From Synergistaceae bacterium (GTDB taxonomy: Bacteria > Synergistota > Synergistia > Synergistales > Thermovirgaceae): a stretch of DNA of 64,000 nucleotides. Where the stretch lies: positions 23,629 to 87,628 of the forward strand of contig JAAYDT010000008.1 of assembly GCA_012729145.1 (NCBI GenBank), given 5' to 3'. Below, piece after piece: positions 16,598 to 24,994 of this stretch (the first letter of the stretch is position 1; each line of letters opens with the position of its first letter). Under the pieces are notes generated by a model. That model had not been told where the DNA came from, did no database searches, and worked only from the letters and a program-made list of their open reading frames with translations. The translations under genes were made by a program, and so were the position numbers.

Positions 16598-16641
16598 AAA
16601 AGAGCCCGGCCGGGGGGGGCACCCCCCGGCCGGGCTCTTTT
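16598..16641. terminator. Strong bidirectional terminator
   Basis: A perfect 20-bp stem (AAAAGAGCCCGGCCGGGGGG at 16598-16617, partner at 16622-16641) with a 4-nt loop. A/T runs on both sides allow termination of both the TSUP gene and the convergent asparaginase gene. Confidence 0.92.
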
Positions 16642-17630
16642 CACTTTTTACCCATAAGGTAAAGCTGCAGGTCTTCCTTTGAAAAGTGCGCTCCCAGGCC
16701 TACGGCGAGCCTTAGCCTGGCATGCTCCGGCCTCAGCCCTCCTCCGTCCATCACGCCCATTTCAAGCAGTCTTCTTGCGCTTCCCTCGAAGCCGTAGAGA
16801 GTGTTGGTGTGCCCCCTCCGACATCGCGTGGTTATAACAACGGCCGTATCGTTCTTGATCAGAGGTTTGAGGTACTGGATCCACGAGGGGGGGATGTTGC
16901 CCGCACCGAAACCAGCCAGAACAAGTCCCTCGAGGCTTCTGGACCTGGAGAGACATGAAAGGGTCCAGTCCCCTCCGCCGAGGGATGCCCAAAGTATCTC
17001 CACATCCTTTGCGGGCATTATAGCTCCTTCAAGCGCCGGGGGTCTGTTGGGCTTCCTGATTATCCTGATCTCACCGCCCACGAAATCGGCCACAGGGCCT
17101 CTCCCGGGAGCCGAGAAGGCATCCCTTCGATGGGCCACCTCCTTGGCGACCTCCGAAGCAGCGAAAAGCTGGTCCTGGAAACATGCCAGGACCCCCATGC
17201 CCCACATGCACTCCGATGAAGCGGCCTTTACGGCTTGTGAGAGGTTGGCCATTGCATCAGACCCCTGAAGCCCGGGAGGCTGCATGGCCCCAGTAAAGAC
17301 CACTGGCTGGGGGTACGCCCACAGGAGGTCGGTCAGGTAGGCCATCTCCTCGAGGGAATCGGTCCCGCAGGTGACTACTATTCCCGAAGCACCATCCTTG
17401 ACGAGTTTGCGCAGCAATTCTACGAGATCAGTGGTCATACGTATGGTATAGTGACTGCTGGGCTGGTGGCTCCAGTCGATCACCTGGAGATCTCTTCCCA
17501 GGTCGGTCGGGAGAATCTCTACCAGGTCCTGGGCGGAGAGAGTAGGGACATAGCCGTTCTGTTTAGAGCTGAAGGTCATGCTGATGGTGCCGCCGGTCCC
17601 AACAAAGGCAATCTTTTCACGGTGCGGCAT
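16641..17630 (-). CDS. L-asparaginase / glutaminase-asparaginase family
   Basis: The 329-residue protein has both asparaginase active-site signatures: VGTGGTISMTF near residue 10 (nucleophile Thr in GGTI) and VVTCGTDSLEEMAYLTDLL (about 84-103, Thr-Asp pair). The second signature starts Cys-Gly-Thr-Asp where His-Gly-Thr-Asp is usual. It hydrolyses Asn to Asp and ammonia. No signal peptide is seen, so it is probably the cytoplasmic type. It is divergent from trkA and shares a terminator with the TSUP gene. Fits an amino-acid-degrading lifestyle. Confidence 0.92.
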   Translation of the reverse strand: MPHREKIAFVGTGGTISMTFSSKQNGYVPTLSAQDLVEILPTDLGRDLQVIDWSHQPSSHYTIRMTTDLVELLRKLVKDGASGIVVTCGTDSLEEMAYLTDLLWAYPQPVVFTGAMQPPGLQGSDAMANLSQAVKAASSECMWGMGVLACFQDQLFAASEVAKEVAHRRDAFSAPGRGPVADFVGGEIRIIRKPNRPPALEGAIMPAKDVEILWASLGGGDWTLSCLSRSRSLEGLVLAGFGAGNIPPSWIQYLKPLIKNDTAVVITTRCRRGHTNTLYGFEGSARRLLEMGVMDGGGLRPEHARLRLAVGLGAHFSKEDLQLYLMGKK

Positions 17631-17722
17631 TGGTCCACCTCCCTTGTCCGGATAAGTTTACCACTTTTCTGTTGCAGGCAGAGTCAGGGTTGCCTTATTC
17701 CTCCCGGGGGGTGAAGCAGAAG

Positions 17723-19087
17723 ATGAAGATCGTGATAATCGGAGCTGGAGAGGTAGGGTTCAGTGTAGCTTCCAGCCTTTCCCAGGAGGGGCACGATATC
17801 ACCATTGTGGAGAGCAACGACGAGAGGGCCGCCAAGGCCGAGAACGAGCTCGACGTAATGGTTGTAAGGGGGAACGGTTCCAGACCCACGGTGCTTGAAC
17901 AGGCGGGCATCTGTCCCGGCTGTGACACGGACCTCCTGATAGCCTGCTCCAACCATGACGAGGTCAATATAATGGCCTGCTGGATCGCCCGTCGTGCCGG
18001 GGTGAAGAGAGTGATCTCCAGGGCACGAGGGATGGAGTATACCGACAGCCCCACCTGGGCGAGACAGTTGGGGATAGACGTGATGATCTCGCCGGAGAGG
18101 TCCGTTGCCAGGGAGATAGAGGAGTTCCTCTCCATAAGCTCTGCTGTCCACACCGCAGAGTTCTTCGGGGGCAAGGTGGGGGTTTATGCGTTCAGGGTCA
18201 GCTCCGGTTCGGCCCTCATGGGGATACCCCTGAGGGATCTCCGTCGTATCCACCCGAAGATCACCGCCCTGGTCGTCTTTATCGAAAGGCAGGGAAAGGG
18301 TTTCGTGCCATCGGGAGAGGACAGGCTCGAGGCTGAGGATCTCTGTTTCACGGTTACCTCAAAGTCCCAGGCCCAGGACCTGGAGGAGCTGTTCACGAAG
18401 AAGAAGACCCCGGAGCTGAGAAGAGTTATCATCATCGGAGGAGGGAAGATCGGGTACCAGGTGGCCAGGAGGCTCGAGATAAGATACCCCAAGCTCGATA
18501 TCAGGCTCATTGACCAGGACCGCGAGAAGTGCGAGAAACTCTCGAGGGAGCTTGAGAGGTCGATAATAATTCATGGGGACGGCATGGACGAGGAACTTCT
18601 CAGGTATGAGGGGGTAGATGAGGCTGACGGATTTGTAACTACAACGGCAAACGACGAGCACAACCTTCTTATCGGTGTGGTCGGAAAGGCCCTTGGGGCC
18701 AGTAAAAGCGTAGCGGTGGTGAGACGGGAGCTGCTCATGAGGCTTACGGATTACATTGCCGTCGATTCGATGGTCAACCCTAACCAGGCCCTGGCGACGG
18801 TAATAATGAGGCAGGTTCGCTACCCCTTCGGAACGGGCGCACTTTCGATCATTGACGAGATCGACGCCGAAGTTCTGGAACTTTCGATCCCTCACGGCAG
18901 CACAGCCTGCGGGAAGAGGATAATGGACCTGGAGCTCCCAAAGGGCATACTGATTGCCCTTGTCTCGAGGAACGGAGAGATGTTCGTGCCGTGGGGGGAT
19001 AACGATCTCAAGGAGAATGACGAGGTCCTTATCTTCGCCTCGGAAGAACTGATGCCCAGGGCAGTCGAGATACTGGGGGTGGAATAG
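17723..19087 (+). CDS. trkA: Trk potassium uptake regulator TrkA
   Basis: The 454-residue protein has two tandem RCK units. The first NAD-binding motif is IIGAGEVGFSVA at the N-terminus, the second IIGGGKIGYQVA near residue 237, each followed by an RCK-C (TrkA-C) domain with its ligand-binding loop. TrkA sits on the cytoplasmic face of TrkH and gates it in response to nucleotides. The ATG at 17723 is chosen because it starts exactly at the first beta-strand and has GGGGGTGA upstream. trkH follows 1 bp after the stop. Confidence 0.95.
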   Translation: MKIVIIGAGEVGFSVASSLSQEGHDITIVESNDERAAKAENELDVMVVRGNGSRPTVLEQAGICPGCDTDLLIACSNHDEVNIMACWIARRAGVKRVISRARGMEYTDSPTWARQLGIDVMISPERSVAREIEEFLSISSAVHTAEFFGGKVGVYAFRVSSGSALMGIPLRDLRRIHPKITALVVFIERQGKGFVPSGEDRLEAEDLCFTVTSKSQAQDLEELFTKKKTPELRRVIIIGGGKIGYQVARRLEIRYPKLDIRLIDQDREKCEKLSRELERSIIIHGDGMDEELLRYEGVDEADGFVTTTANDEHNLLIGVVGKALGASKSVAVVRRELLMRLTDYIAVDSMVNPNQALATVIMRQVRYPFGTGALSIIDEIDAEVLELSIPHGSTACGKRIMDLELPKGILIALVSRNGEMFVPWGDNDLKENDEVLIFASEELMPRAVEILGVE

Positions 19088-19088
19088 T

Positions 19089-20540
19089 TTGAGACTGGCC
19101 GTCGTTGCCAAGGTCCTCTCTCTTCTCTGTCTTCTCGTCTCGCTATTCATGGTGTTCCCTATGATATGGTCACTGGCCGACGGTTCAAACGACCTTCCGG
19201 CCTTGTCTGGCGGCATGGCTACCGGGCTGTTAGTTTCGGCGGTTCTTTTTGCTGTCGGCTTCAAGGCAAAAGCAAGGGACCTGGGTGTACGCGAGGCCTT
19301 CGCAGTGGTCTCTCTCTCGTGGGTCTTTGCCTCGGCTATTGGTGGAGTACCCTACCTTCTGAACGGGACGGTCTCCAGCTTCACCGATGCCTTTTTCGAG
19401 GCCATGTCAGGTTTCACAACTACCGGTGCTTCCATTTTGACGGATATCCAGTCCAATCCAAGGGGCATACTCTTCTGGCGCGATCTCACCCATTGGCTTG
19501 GGGGCATGGGGATCATAGTTCTCAGCCTAGCGATCCTGCCCTTCCTGGGGGTAGGCGGGATGCAGCTCTACAAGGCTGAGGTGCCCGGACCCGTGCCGGA
19601 GAAGATCACTCCACGGGTCCGCCAAACGGCACTTTTGCTCTGGGGAGTCTATGTTCTGCTTTCTGCGATTCAGGTCGGGGCGCTGATGCTTGGGGGGATG
19701 GACCTCTTTGAATCGCTGACCCACACATTCGGTACGATGGCGACCGGAGGGTTCTCCCCGCTCAACGGAAGCATAGGCCAATACGGGAACCCGTACTTCG
19801 AATGGGTGATAACCCTTTTCATGTTCCTGGCGGGGGCCAATTTCGTGCTTCATTATCTCGCTCTCAAGGGTGATCTTGGCGCATGGTGGCGTGACGAGGA
19901 GTTCCGTTTCTATGCAAGGATCACAGTAGCATCTGTTCTTGCCGCCACTGCGGTCCTTTTCGCTACCGGGACCTACGGAACCTTGTCCGATTCTTTCCGT
20001 TACGGGGCTTTCCAGGTCGTCAGCATTCTGACAACAACGGGTTATGTTACCTCTGATTACGAACTTTGGCCCTTCTTTATCCAGTACCTTCTGTTGTTCC
20101 TGATGTTTGTCGGAGGATGCGCAGGATCGACCGGAGGCGGGATAAAGAACATGAGGATAATAGTCCTAATGAAACACGTTGGTGCCGAACTCAAGAGGCT
20201 CCTTCACCCCAAGGCTATATTTACCGTAAGGATCGGGGGCAGGGTCCTGGAGAGGGAGGTCATATCCTCGGTAACGGCTTTTTTCGTGATGTACATAGGG
20301 CTTTTCTCCCTTGCGGCCATGGTGATGGCCGCCCTGGGTCTGGATGTAATTTCGGCCGTTGCCAGTGTTGCGGCGACTATAGGCAATATAGGTCCGGGGC
20401 TGGGTTCAGTAGGTCCCTCGGAGAACTATGCCCATATCCCTGTGGCGGGAAAGTGGGTCCTCTCTTTCTGCATGCTTCTCGGGAGGCTCGAGATCTATAC
20501 GGTTATGATGCTTTTCCTCCCCGGGACCTGGAGGAGATAG
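19089..20540 (+). CDS. trkH: Trk potassium channel subunit TrkH
   Basis: The 483-residue membrane protein has four pore loops of the TrkH/KtrB type, each with a selectivity glycine: GFTTTGASIL, TFGTMATGGFSPL, SILTTTGYVTSD and GNIGPGLGSVG. It would take up K+ driven by the membrane potential together with TrkA. The start is TTG at 19089, one base after the trkA stop and behind GGGGGTGG, so the pair is translationally coupled. It ends in a CFCMLLGRLEIYTVM-type helix with an intact GRLE motif, as in the family. Confidence 0.95.
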   Translation: MRLAVVAKVLSLLCLLVSLFMVFPMIWSLADGSNDLPALSGGMATGLLVSAVLFAVGFKAKARDLGVREAFAVVSLSWVFASAIGGVPYLLNGTVSSFTDAFFEAMSGFTTTGASILTDIQSNPRGILFWRDLTHWLGGMGIIVLSLAILPFLGVGGMQLYKAEVPGPVPEKITPRVRQTALLLWGVYVLLSAIQVGALMLGGMDLFESLTHTFGTMATGGFSPLNGSIGQYGNPYFEWVITLFMFLAGANFVLHYLALKGDLGAWWRDEEFRFYARITVASVLAATAVLFATGTYGTLSDSFRYGAFQVVSILTTTGYVTSDYELWPFFIQYLLLFLMFVGGCAGSTGGGIKNMRIIVLMKHVGAELKRLLHPKAIFTVRIGGRVLEREVISSVTAFFVMYIGLFSLAAMVMAALGLDVISAVASVAATIGNIGPGLGSVGPSENYAHIPVAGKWVLSFCMLLGRLEIYTVMMLFLPGTWRR

Positions 20541-20574
20541 GAAGATTCAGGAGGCGTGAGACCTGATCCGTAAA

Positions 20575-20684
20575 CCCAAGAATAAAGGGTTTGAACGGTA
20601 AACAGCAAACGGGCCGAGAATCGCAAGCCGCAAAAAACAAAGGCGCGTAAACAGTTTTTCACCGTCTACTGTTTACGCGCCTTT
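20575..20684. terminator. Terminator hairpin within repeat-type intergenic DNA
   Basis: A perfect 17-bp stem (AAAGGCGCGTAAACAGT at 20639-20655 with its complement at 20668-20684) closes a 12-nt loop between convergent trkH and the LUD gene. The preceding 60 bp contain the repeat words GAACGGTAAACAG and AAAGGCGCG also seen in the other repeat regions. The hairpin itself carries the ACTGTTTACGC word found at 8.1 kb. Confidence 0.75.
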
Positions 20685-20725
20685 ATGCCCTGCTTTTTCG
20701 TCTTACTTCTAACCTCTGACGGATC

Positions 20726-21388
20726 CTAGTACCCCAGCTCCTCCCCGACGATAATTACATGTACGTCGCGTCCGAAGGGGGCTCTCTCAAGGACAAGGGT
20801 GGCCCGGCAGAACCGGTTCGGGACCTTGCAGTTGACACAGAAGCCGGTGTTTGCGCAAGGGATGTCTATCCCTTTGCTGATGGCGTTAAGCGGTGTGGCT
20901 ACGTCCCTTATCCTCTGGGTAGCGGACTGTATATCGCGACTGACCTTGTTGATGCCCACGACAAAGATGATCCGGTTCCTTGCCCAGGCCATGGCTGCCA
21001 CGCGGTTGCCCGTTCCGTCGATGTTCACCAGCATCCCGTCCAGAGTGACCCCGTTGGAGCTGGAAAGGAAGACATCGCTGGTGTTCTCCTCTTCCCATCT
21101 CCTCGATCTGTCCTCAGGGGCGAGCGACGGGTCCCAGTGCTCGAAAACCCTGCAATTCCTGGCCTGGAGCTCTTCGAAGAGCCCCAGTTCCCGGATGGTT
21201 GATGATCCGGGGACCCCTACGGAAGAGCCCTCCGGGACCAGTTCCATCACCTTGTTAACGGCCTCTTCGCTGGACCCGGCATAGACCGCCTTGAACCCGT
21301 TGGCCTCCAGGGCCTTCACCACGCTCTTGCCGAGGTGCTCGTTATAAGTCCTTCTGACTTCAAGGTTCTTCTTCTGCATCGGATTCAT
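20726..21388 (-). CDS. LUD domain protein (LutC/YkgG-like)
   Basis: The 220-residue protein is a stand-alone LUD domain: residues 1-45 helical, then AVYAGSSEEAVNKVMELVPEGSSVGVPGSSTIRELG, DVFLSSSNGVTLDGMLVNIDGTGNRVAAM (the hallmark of this family), and a C-terminal CANTGFCVNCKVPNRFC with four cysteines. LutC is part of the LutABC lactate oxidation complex, but lutA and lutB are not nearby, so the name should not be taken as function. The cysteine cluster could bind a metal or Fe-S centre. It converges on trkH. Confidence 0.85.
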   Translation of the reverse strand: MNPMQKKNLEVRRTYNEHLGKSVVKALEANGFKAVYAGSSEEAVNKVMELVPEGSSVGVPGSSTIRELGLFEELQARNCRVFEHWDPSLAPEDRSRRWEEENTSDVFLSSSNGVTLDGMLVNIDGTGNRVAAMAWARNRIIFVVGINKVSRDIQSATQRIRDVATPLNAISKGIDIPCANTGFCVNCKVPNRFCRATLVLERAPFGRDVHVIIVGEELGY

Positions 21389-21548
21389 AGGTCTTTCCCC
21401 TTTCCCTTAATGTTTTTTCCCTTGGTTCCAGCGTCCCAATTTTATCAGAACACCGACGGGATATGAAAAGGCCCGAGGCTATGGATCAGTATGACAATTT
21501 TGCCAAAAAGTGTTATTCTCTTATGCTAAAGAGAATGGAGGGATAACC

Positions 21549-21824
21549 ATGTGCAGAGTGATAACCCCCGATCAGAGTGGAGGACACGCCCATGTCGATG
21601 ATCCGCTTTCGATTGCGGAGCTTCTGAGAGAGACCCTGTCGCAGGAGCTCGATGCCATGACCGAACTGGCAGCAAGATACCACATCATAGAAGATGAAGA
21701 GATCCGCCACTCCCTGGGGTACCTGATAGGATCCCGCAGAAAAGACCTGGCTGTCCTGTGGGACCTTCTCCAGAAAGCCGAGGAGAAGGCCTTTGGTGGT
21801 CACCACCATGGGCATGAGCATTAG
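21549..21824 (+). CDS. Small helical protein with His-rich tail
   Basis: The 91-residue protein starts MCRVITPDQSGGHAHVDD and ends GGHHHGHEH. Between these lie two predicted amphipathic helices (SIAELLRETLSQELDAMTEL and EDEEIRHSLGYLIGSRRKDLAVLWDLLQKAEE). The layout loosely resembles short ferritin-like or encapsulated-ferritin subunits, but the E-x-x-H ferroxidase pair of the second helix is not present, so this stays a suggestion. The His-rich ends suggest nickel, zinc or iron binding. The ATG at 21549 follows GAGGGATAA. It is followed by a repeat region and appears monocistronic. Confidence 0.7.
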   Translation: MCRVITPDQSGGHAHVDDPLSIAELLRETLSQELDAMTELAARYHIIEDEEIRHSLGYLIGSRRKDLAVLWDLLQKAEEKAFGGHHHGHEH

Positions 21825-21859
21825 GTTGGGATCGGGTAAGGCCTGGATCGTAACGGGAG

Positions 21860-21990
21860 ACGCATGACTAGTAGATCGTGAATCGTAAATCGTGCATCGT
21901 GAAGCAACCCGGGAGACATGCGAGACGCAGCAGGAGACAGGGAGGGCCGAAACCCTTGAAACGCGGGAGAAAACTGCGACCTCCAAAAAT
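21860..21990. repeat. Mosaic intergenic repeat region (copy C)
   Basis: GATCGTGAATCGTAAATCG and GTGCATCGTGAAGCA form near-tandem 9-bp words. They are followed by CGCAGCAGGAGACAGG and AAACCCTTGAAACGCGGGAG, which match the module at 7907-7952 in order and spacing. There is no coding sequence. This explains much of the 310-bp gap between the His-tail gene and ylxM. Confidence 0.7.
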
Positions 21991-22025
21991 GCTTGAACGA
22001 TTTTCGTGAAAAAACATGACAAACC

Positions 22026-22057
22026 CGGGGGATGCCAGATATGGCACCCCCCGTTTT
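22026..22057 (+). terminator. Terminator upstream of the ylxM-ffh promoter
   Basis: An 11-bp stem with one mismatch (CGGGGGATGCC, loop AGATAT, GGCACCCCCCG) is followed by TTTT. It would insulate the ffh operon promoter from upstream transcription. Confidence 0.65.
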
Positions 22058-22059
22058 GC

Positions 22060-22081
22060 TGTCAAGTAATTATACTTGACA
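22060..22081. promoter_or_regulatory. Palindromic operator candidate over the -35 box
   Basis: Perfect 9-bp arms TGTCAAGTA (22060-22068) and TACTTGACA (22073-22081) flank ATTA. The right arm contains the whole -35 hexamer of the ylxM promoter. A dimeric repressor bound here would block RNA polymerase. It does not match the CtsR box found at 47.9 kb. Confidence 0.5.
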
Positions 22082-22104
22082 GGCCTGAAGCGGACTCCTA
22101 TAAT
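22076..22104 (+). promoter_or_regulatory. Consensus sigma70 promoter of the ylxM-ffh operon
   Basis: TTGACA (22076-22081) and TATAAT (22099-22104) are both perfect consensus and spaced by exactly 17 bp, giving a predicted start near 22111 and a roughly 24-nt leader before the ylxM SD. Confidence 0.88.
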
Positions 22105-22134
22105 CGTCCACTGTGCATATTTGGAGGTGTCCCA

Positions 22135-22491
22135 TTGAAAGACCAGATAGAGCACAGGGTAATGCTTTCAAGACTCTTCGACTTTTACGAGCCGGTCCTT
22201 ACAGAGAAACAGCGGGAGGCCTTTCGTCTCCACGTGCTGGAGGACTGGTCGCTCTCCGAGGTCGCCGAAAGACTCGAGGTGACCAGGCAGGGAGCCCATG
22301 ATCTCGTTCAGAGGGGCAGGGACCGCCTCCTGGAGATGGAGGGACTGCTGGGTTTTTCTGCAAAGGATGCCAAATGGGAAAGGCACTTCAGGGAACTAGG
22401 GAGATGGTACCAGCGCCATATGGAGAAGATATCCCAAGAAGCTGCCGCCGAACTTGCGGTCTTGCTTGCCCCTGAAGAGCGGGAGGGCTGA
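22135..22491 (+). CDS. ylxM: YlxM family (UPF0122) DNA-binding protein
   Basis: The 118-residue protein carries a sigma-70 region-4-like helix-turn-helix (LTEKQREAFRLHVLEDWSLSEVAERLEVTRQGAHDLVQRGRDRL is the family pattern over about 17-60), followed by a helical tail. The start is TTG at 22135, 5 nt after GGAGGTG. As usual for ylxM it sits immediately upstream of ffh (8 bp) and may modulate SRP gene expression or assembly. It is the first gene of the operon, behind the near-perfect promoter. Confidence 0.92.
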   Translation: MKDQIEHRVMLSRLFDFYEPVLTEKQREAFRLHVLEDWSLSEVAERLEVTRQGAHDLVQRGRDRLLEMEGLLGFSAKDAKWERHFRELGRWYQRHMEKISQEAAAELAVLLAPEEREG

Positions 22492-22499
22492 TACGCCTT

Positions 22500-23837
22500 A
22501 TGTTCGATTCGCTCAGGGAACGCCTTGAAGGTGTGTTCAAAGGGCTCAGGAGCAGGGGGAAACTGACGGAAGAGGACATCTCCGTCGCCTTGAGGGATGT
22601 CAGGAGGGCGCTCCTGGAGGGTGACGTCAACTTCCGGGTTGTCAAGGACCTGGTGGACAGGATCCGTGAACGTGCTGCCGGAAGGGATGTGCTCGACTCG
22701 ATCACTCCTGCCCAGCAGGTGATCGCCATAGTCTACGAGGAGATGGCGGCTCTGATGGGCTCGGGGCGTCAATCCTTGTCCTTCTCCCCGAAACCTCCGA
22801 CGAAATACCTCCTTGTGGGGCTCCAGGGTTCGGGGAAGACGACGACCTGCGTCAAGATAGCCAAGAAGATCTCCGACGGCCACAAGCCTCTAGTGGTCGG
22901 ATGCGACCTGAGGAGACCTGCCGCCGTGGACCAGCTCAGGATACTCGCCGGGCAGGCCGGAGTGGGCTTCTTTGGCCCCTCTGGGGGAGAGAAGGATGTC
23001 CTCCCTCTTGTCCGCAGGGCAGAGGAGTACGCGGCCCGGAGGCTTTACGATGTCATTCTCTTCGACACGGCAGGCCGTCTCAACATCGATGACCAGCTCA
23101 TGGAGGAGCTTGCCTCTCTTGGAGGGATCCTCTCCCCGACAGAGACTCTCCTGGTGGTCGATTCGATGACAGGTCAGGAAGCTGTCAACGTCGCAGCTGC
23201 CTTCAACGACAAGATCCCCCTTAGCGGGATCGTCCTGACGAAGCTTGATGGTGACTCAAGGGGAGGGGCTGCCCTGAGCATAAGGGCAGCCACCGGGGTT
23301 CCGGTCAAACTCGCTGGTGTTGGAGAAAAGGTCACTGACATCGAGCAGTTCGATCCCCGGAGGATGGCCCAACGCGTTCTGGGTATGGGGGATGTCCAGG
23401 GTCTGGTGGAGAGGATCCAGGAGGCTGCCGACGACAGGGAGATCGAGAAGATAGCAGCTTCGGTCAAAAAGAAGAGGATGACCATGGATGACATGCTCCT
23501 TCAGATCAGGCAGGTCAGGAAGATGGGGCCCCTGGACAAGGTTCTCGAGATGATACCCGGTGCGGGCAGGGTCAAGGGGCTGGACAATGTTCAGCTCGAC
23601 CCCGGGCGACTTGCCCATGTGGAGGCAGTGATCCTGTCCATGACAAAAAAAGAGAGGGAGAACCCCCAGATAATCAAGGGCAGCAGGCGCAGAAGGATCG
23701 CCCAGGGGTCAGGTACCTCGGTGCAGATGGTAAATCAGGTCCTGAAGCAGTTCGAGCAGATGAGCATGTTGATGAAGCGGTTCGCTCCAGGTAAAGGGGC
23801 GAAACTGCCCAGGGGATTCCCCCCCATTCCCATGTAG
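22500..23837 (+). CDS. ffh: Signal recognition particle GTPase Ffh
   Basis: The 445-residue SRP54 homologue has the N domain (1-85), the G domain with G1 [10 protein letters not shown] (about 106-115), DTAGR (about 186) and [10 protein letters not shown] (about 246), and the methionine-rich M domain (about 295-445) ending [15 protein letters not shown]. It binds 4.5S RNA and signal sequences of nascent membrane proteins and delivers ribosomes to FtsY. The operon continues with ribosomal and tRNA-modification genes. Confidence 0.97.
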   Translation: MFDSLRERLEGVFKGLRSRGKLTEEDISVALRDVRRALLEGDVNFRVVKDLVDRIRERAAGRDVLDSITPAQQVIAIVYEEMAALMGSGRQSLSFSPKPPTKYLLVGLQGSGKTTTCVKIAKKISDGHKPLVVGCDLRRPAAVDQLRILAGQAGVGFFGPSGGEKDVLPLVRRAEEYAARRLYDVILFDTAGRLNIDDQLMEELASLGGILSPTETLLVVDSMTGQEAVNVAAAFNDKIPLSGIVLTKLDGDSRGGAALSIRAATGVPVKLAGVGEKVTDIEQFDPRRMAQRVLGMGDVQGLVERIQEAADDREIEKIAASVKKKRMTMDDMLLQIRQVRKMGPLDKVLEMIPGAGRVKGLDNVQLDPGRLAHVEAVILSMTKKERENPQIIKGSRRRRIAQGSGTSVQMVNQVLKQFEQMSMLMKRFAPGKGAKLPRGFPPIPM

Positions 23838-23922
23838 GAAGGACCGCCGCGCCCCTTGTTCATGGAAACGGCATTTATTGGATCTATGGAACAGTAGAAT
23901 AAATACAGGAGGTGGCAGACAT

Positions 23923-24192
23923 ATGGCAGTTCGTATTCGCCTAGCAAGGTTCGGCCGTAAGAAGCAGCCCTTTTACCGACTGGTAGTTGCCGACTCGAGG
24001 GCGCCCCGTGACGGTGCTTTCATCGAACAGATAGGGTCATACGACCCCATGAAGGAGCCGGCAGCGCTGAAGGTCCAGGAGGACAGGGCCCTTTACTGGC
24101 TGGGTGTTGGAGCGCTTCCGTCGGATACGGCCCGGGCGATCCTGAAGAAGACGGGAGTCTGGGACAAGTTCACATCCGGGAAGAAGCAGTAA
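23923..24192 (+). CDS. rpsP: 30S ribosomal protein S16
   Basis: The 89-residue protein starts [22 protein letters not shown], the S16 signature, and includes [18 protein letters not shown]. The ATG at 23923 follows AGGAGGTGG. It opens the conserved rpsP-khpA-rimM-trmD-rplS block, 85 bp after ffh. Some extra expression from a promoter in this gap is possible. Confidence 0.97.
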   Translation: MAVRIRLARFGRKKQPFYRLVVADSRAPRDGAFIEQIGSYDPMKEPAALKVQEDRALYWLGVGALPSDTARAILKKTGVWDKFTSGKKQ

Positions 24193-24204
24193 CGGGATCC
24201 GCTC

Positions 24205-24450
24205 ATGCCGGATTACGAGGAACTCGTGGGGTTCATCGTCAGGAGCATTGTTCCCGATCCTGACGGTGTGACGATCACGTCACAGAGAAGCGTCGGAGGA
24301 GTTGTAAAGGTACTGGTAAGGGTTTCAAGGGACGACATGGGGCGGCTGATAGGCAAGCACGGCGTTACGATAAACGCCATCAGGATGGTTGCCAGAGCTG
24401 CCGCTGTCAAACCCGGCGAGAAAGTGGAAGTGGACATCCTGGAAGACTGA
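24205..24450 (+). CDS. khpA: KH-domain RNA-binding protein KhpA
   Basis: The 81-residue protein is a single KH domain with the RNA-contact loop GRLIGKHGVTINAIR, the length and operon position (between rpsP and rimM) of KhpA/YlqC. It binds RNA, generally with KhpB, and affects cell size and division in Firmicutes. It starts 12 bp after rpsP. Confidence 0.95.
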   Translation: MPDYEELVGFIVRSIVPDPDGVTITSQRSVGGVVKVLVRVSRDDMGRLIGKHGVTINAIRMVARAAAVKPGEKVEVDILED

Positions 24451-24460
24451 GGTGGCAGCC

Positions 24461-24994
24461 TTGAAAGGACCCACAATGGTGACTATAGGACGGATCCTTG
24501 GCGCCCACGGGGTCAGGGGCGAGATCAAGGTCCTTCCGCTCACGGATTTTCCGGAGCGTTTCCTCGATATGGACAGGATCGACATCTTCCGGCCGGAGGG
24601 GAAGCTGATAGCTTCGCTTTCGATCCGAACCATCAGACTTCACGAGGGGAAGGGCCTCTTTCTTGTAGGGTCCGAAGATATCAGCGATCGGGATAAGGCA
24701 CAGGCCCTTGAGGGCGGTCTCATTATGGTGGATCCTTCCGAAAGGGTCCCCTTGCCTGAGGGCAGTTACTGGATCGAGGATATTGTGGGTCTTGCGGTAG
24801 TCCTCTCAGGAACAGGCGAAGAGCTGGGCAAGGTGGAGGATGTTCTCCGGACGGGAGTTCATGATGTCTACTCCCTAAGGACACCTGAAGGCGACGTAAG
24901 GATGATCCCGGCAGTCCGCGAAGTGGTCCTTAGAGTCTCACCCGAAGAGGGGGTTATTGAGATAAGTCTGCCGGAGGGGCTCTGGGATCGATGA
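24461..24994 (+). CDS. rimM: Ribosome maturation factor RimM
   Basis: The 177-residue protein has the N-terminal RimM beta-barrel (TIGRILGAHGVRGEIKVLPLTDFPERF) and the C-terminal PRC-barrel (about 95-172, YWIEDIVGLAVVLSGTGEELGKVEDVL). It helps assemble the head of the 30S subunit by binding S19. TTG at 24461 is chosen because GAGGTGG lies 5-6 nt upstream. ATG at 24476, with AAAGGA, is nearly as good and would remove 5 residues. It overlaps trmD by 4 bp (ATGA). Confidence 0.93.
   Translation: MKGPTMVTIGRILGAHGVRGEIKVLPLTDFPERFLDMDRIDIFRPEGKLIASLSIRTIRLHEGKGLFLVGSEDISDRDKAQALEGGLIMVDPSERVPLPEGSYWIEDIVGLAVVLSGTGEELGKVEDVLRTGVHDVYSLRTPEGDVRMIPAVREVVLRVSPEEGVIEISLPEGLWDR

Noticed and set aside
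22076..22081. Possible divergent promoter on the minus strand at the left arm of the palindrome
   Set aside because: No acceptable -10 box lies at 16-18 bp on that strand, and no minus-strand gene begins there.
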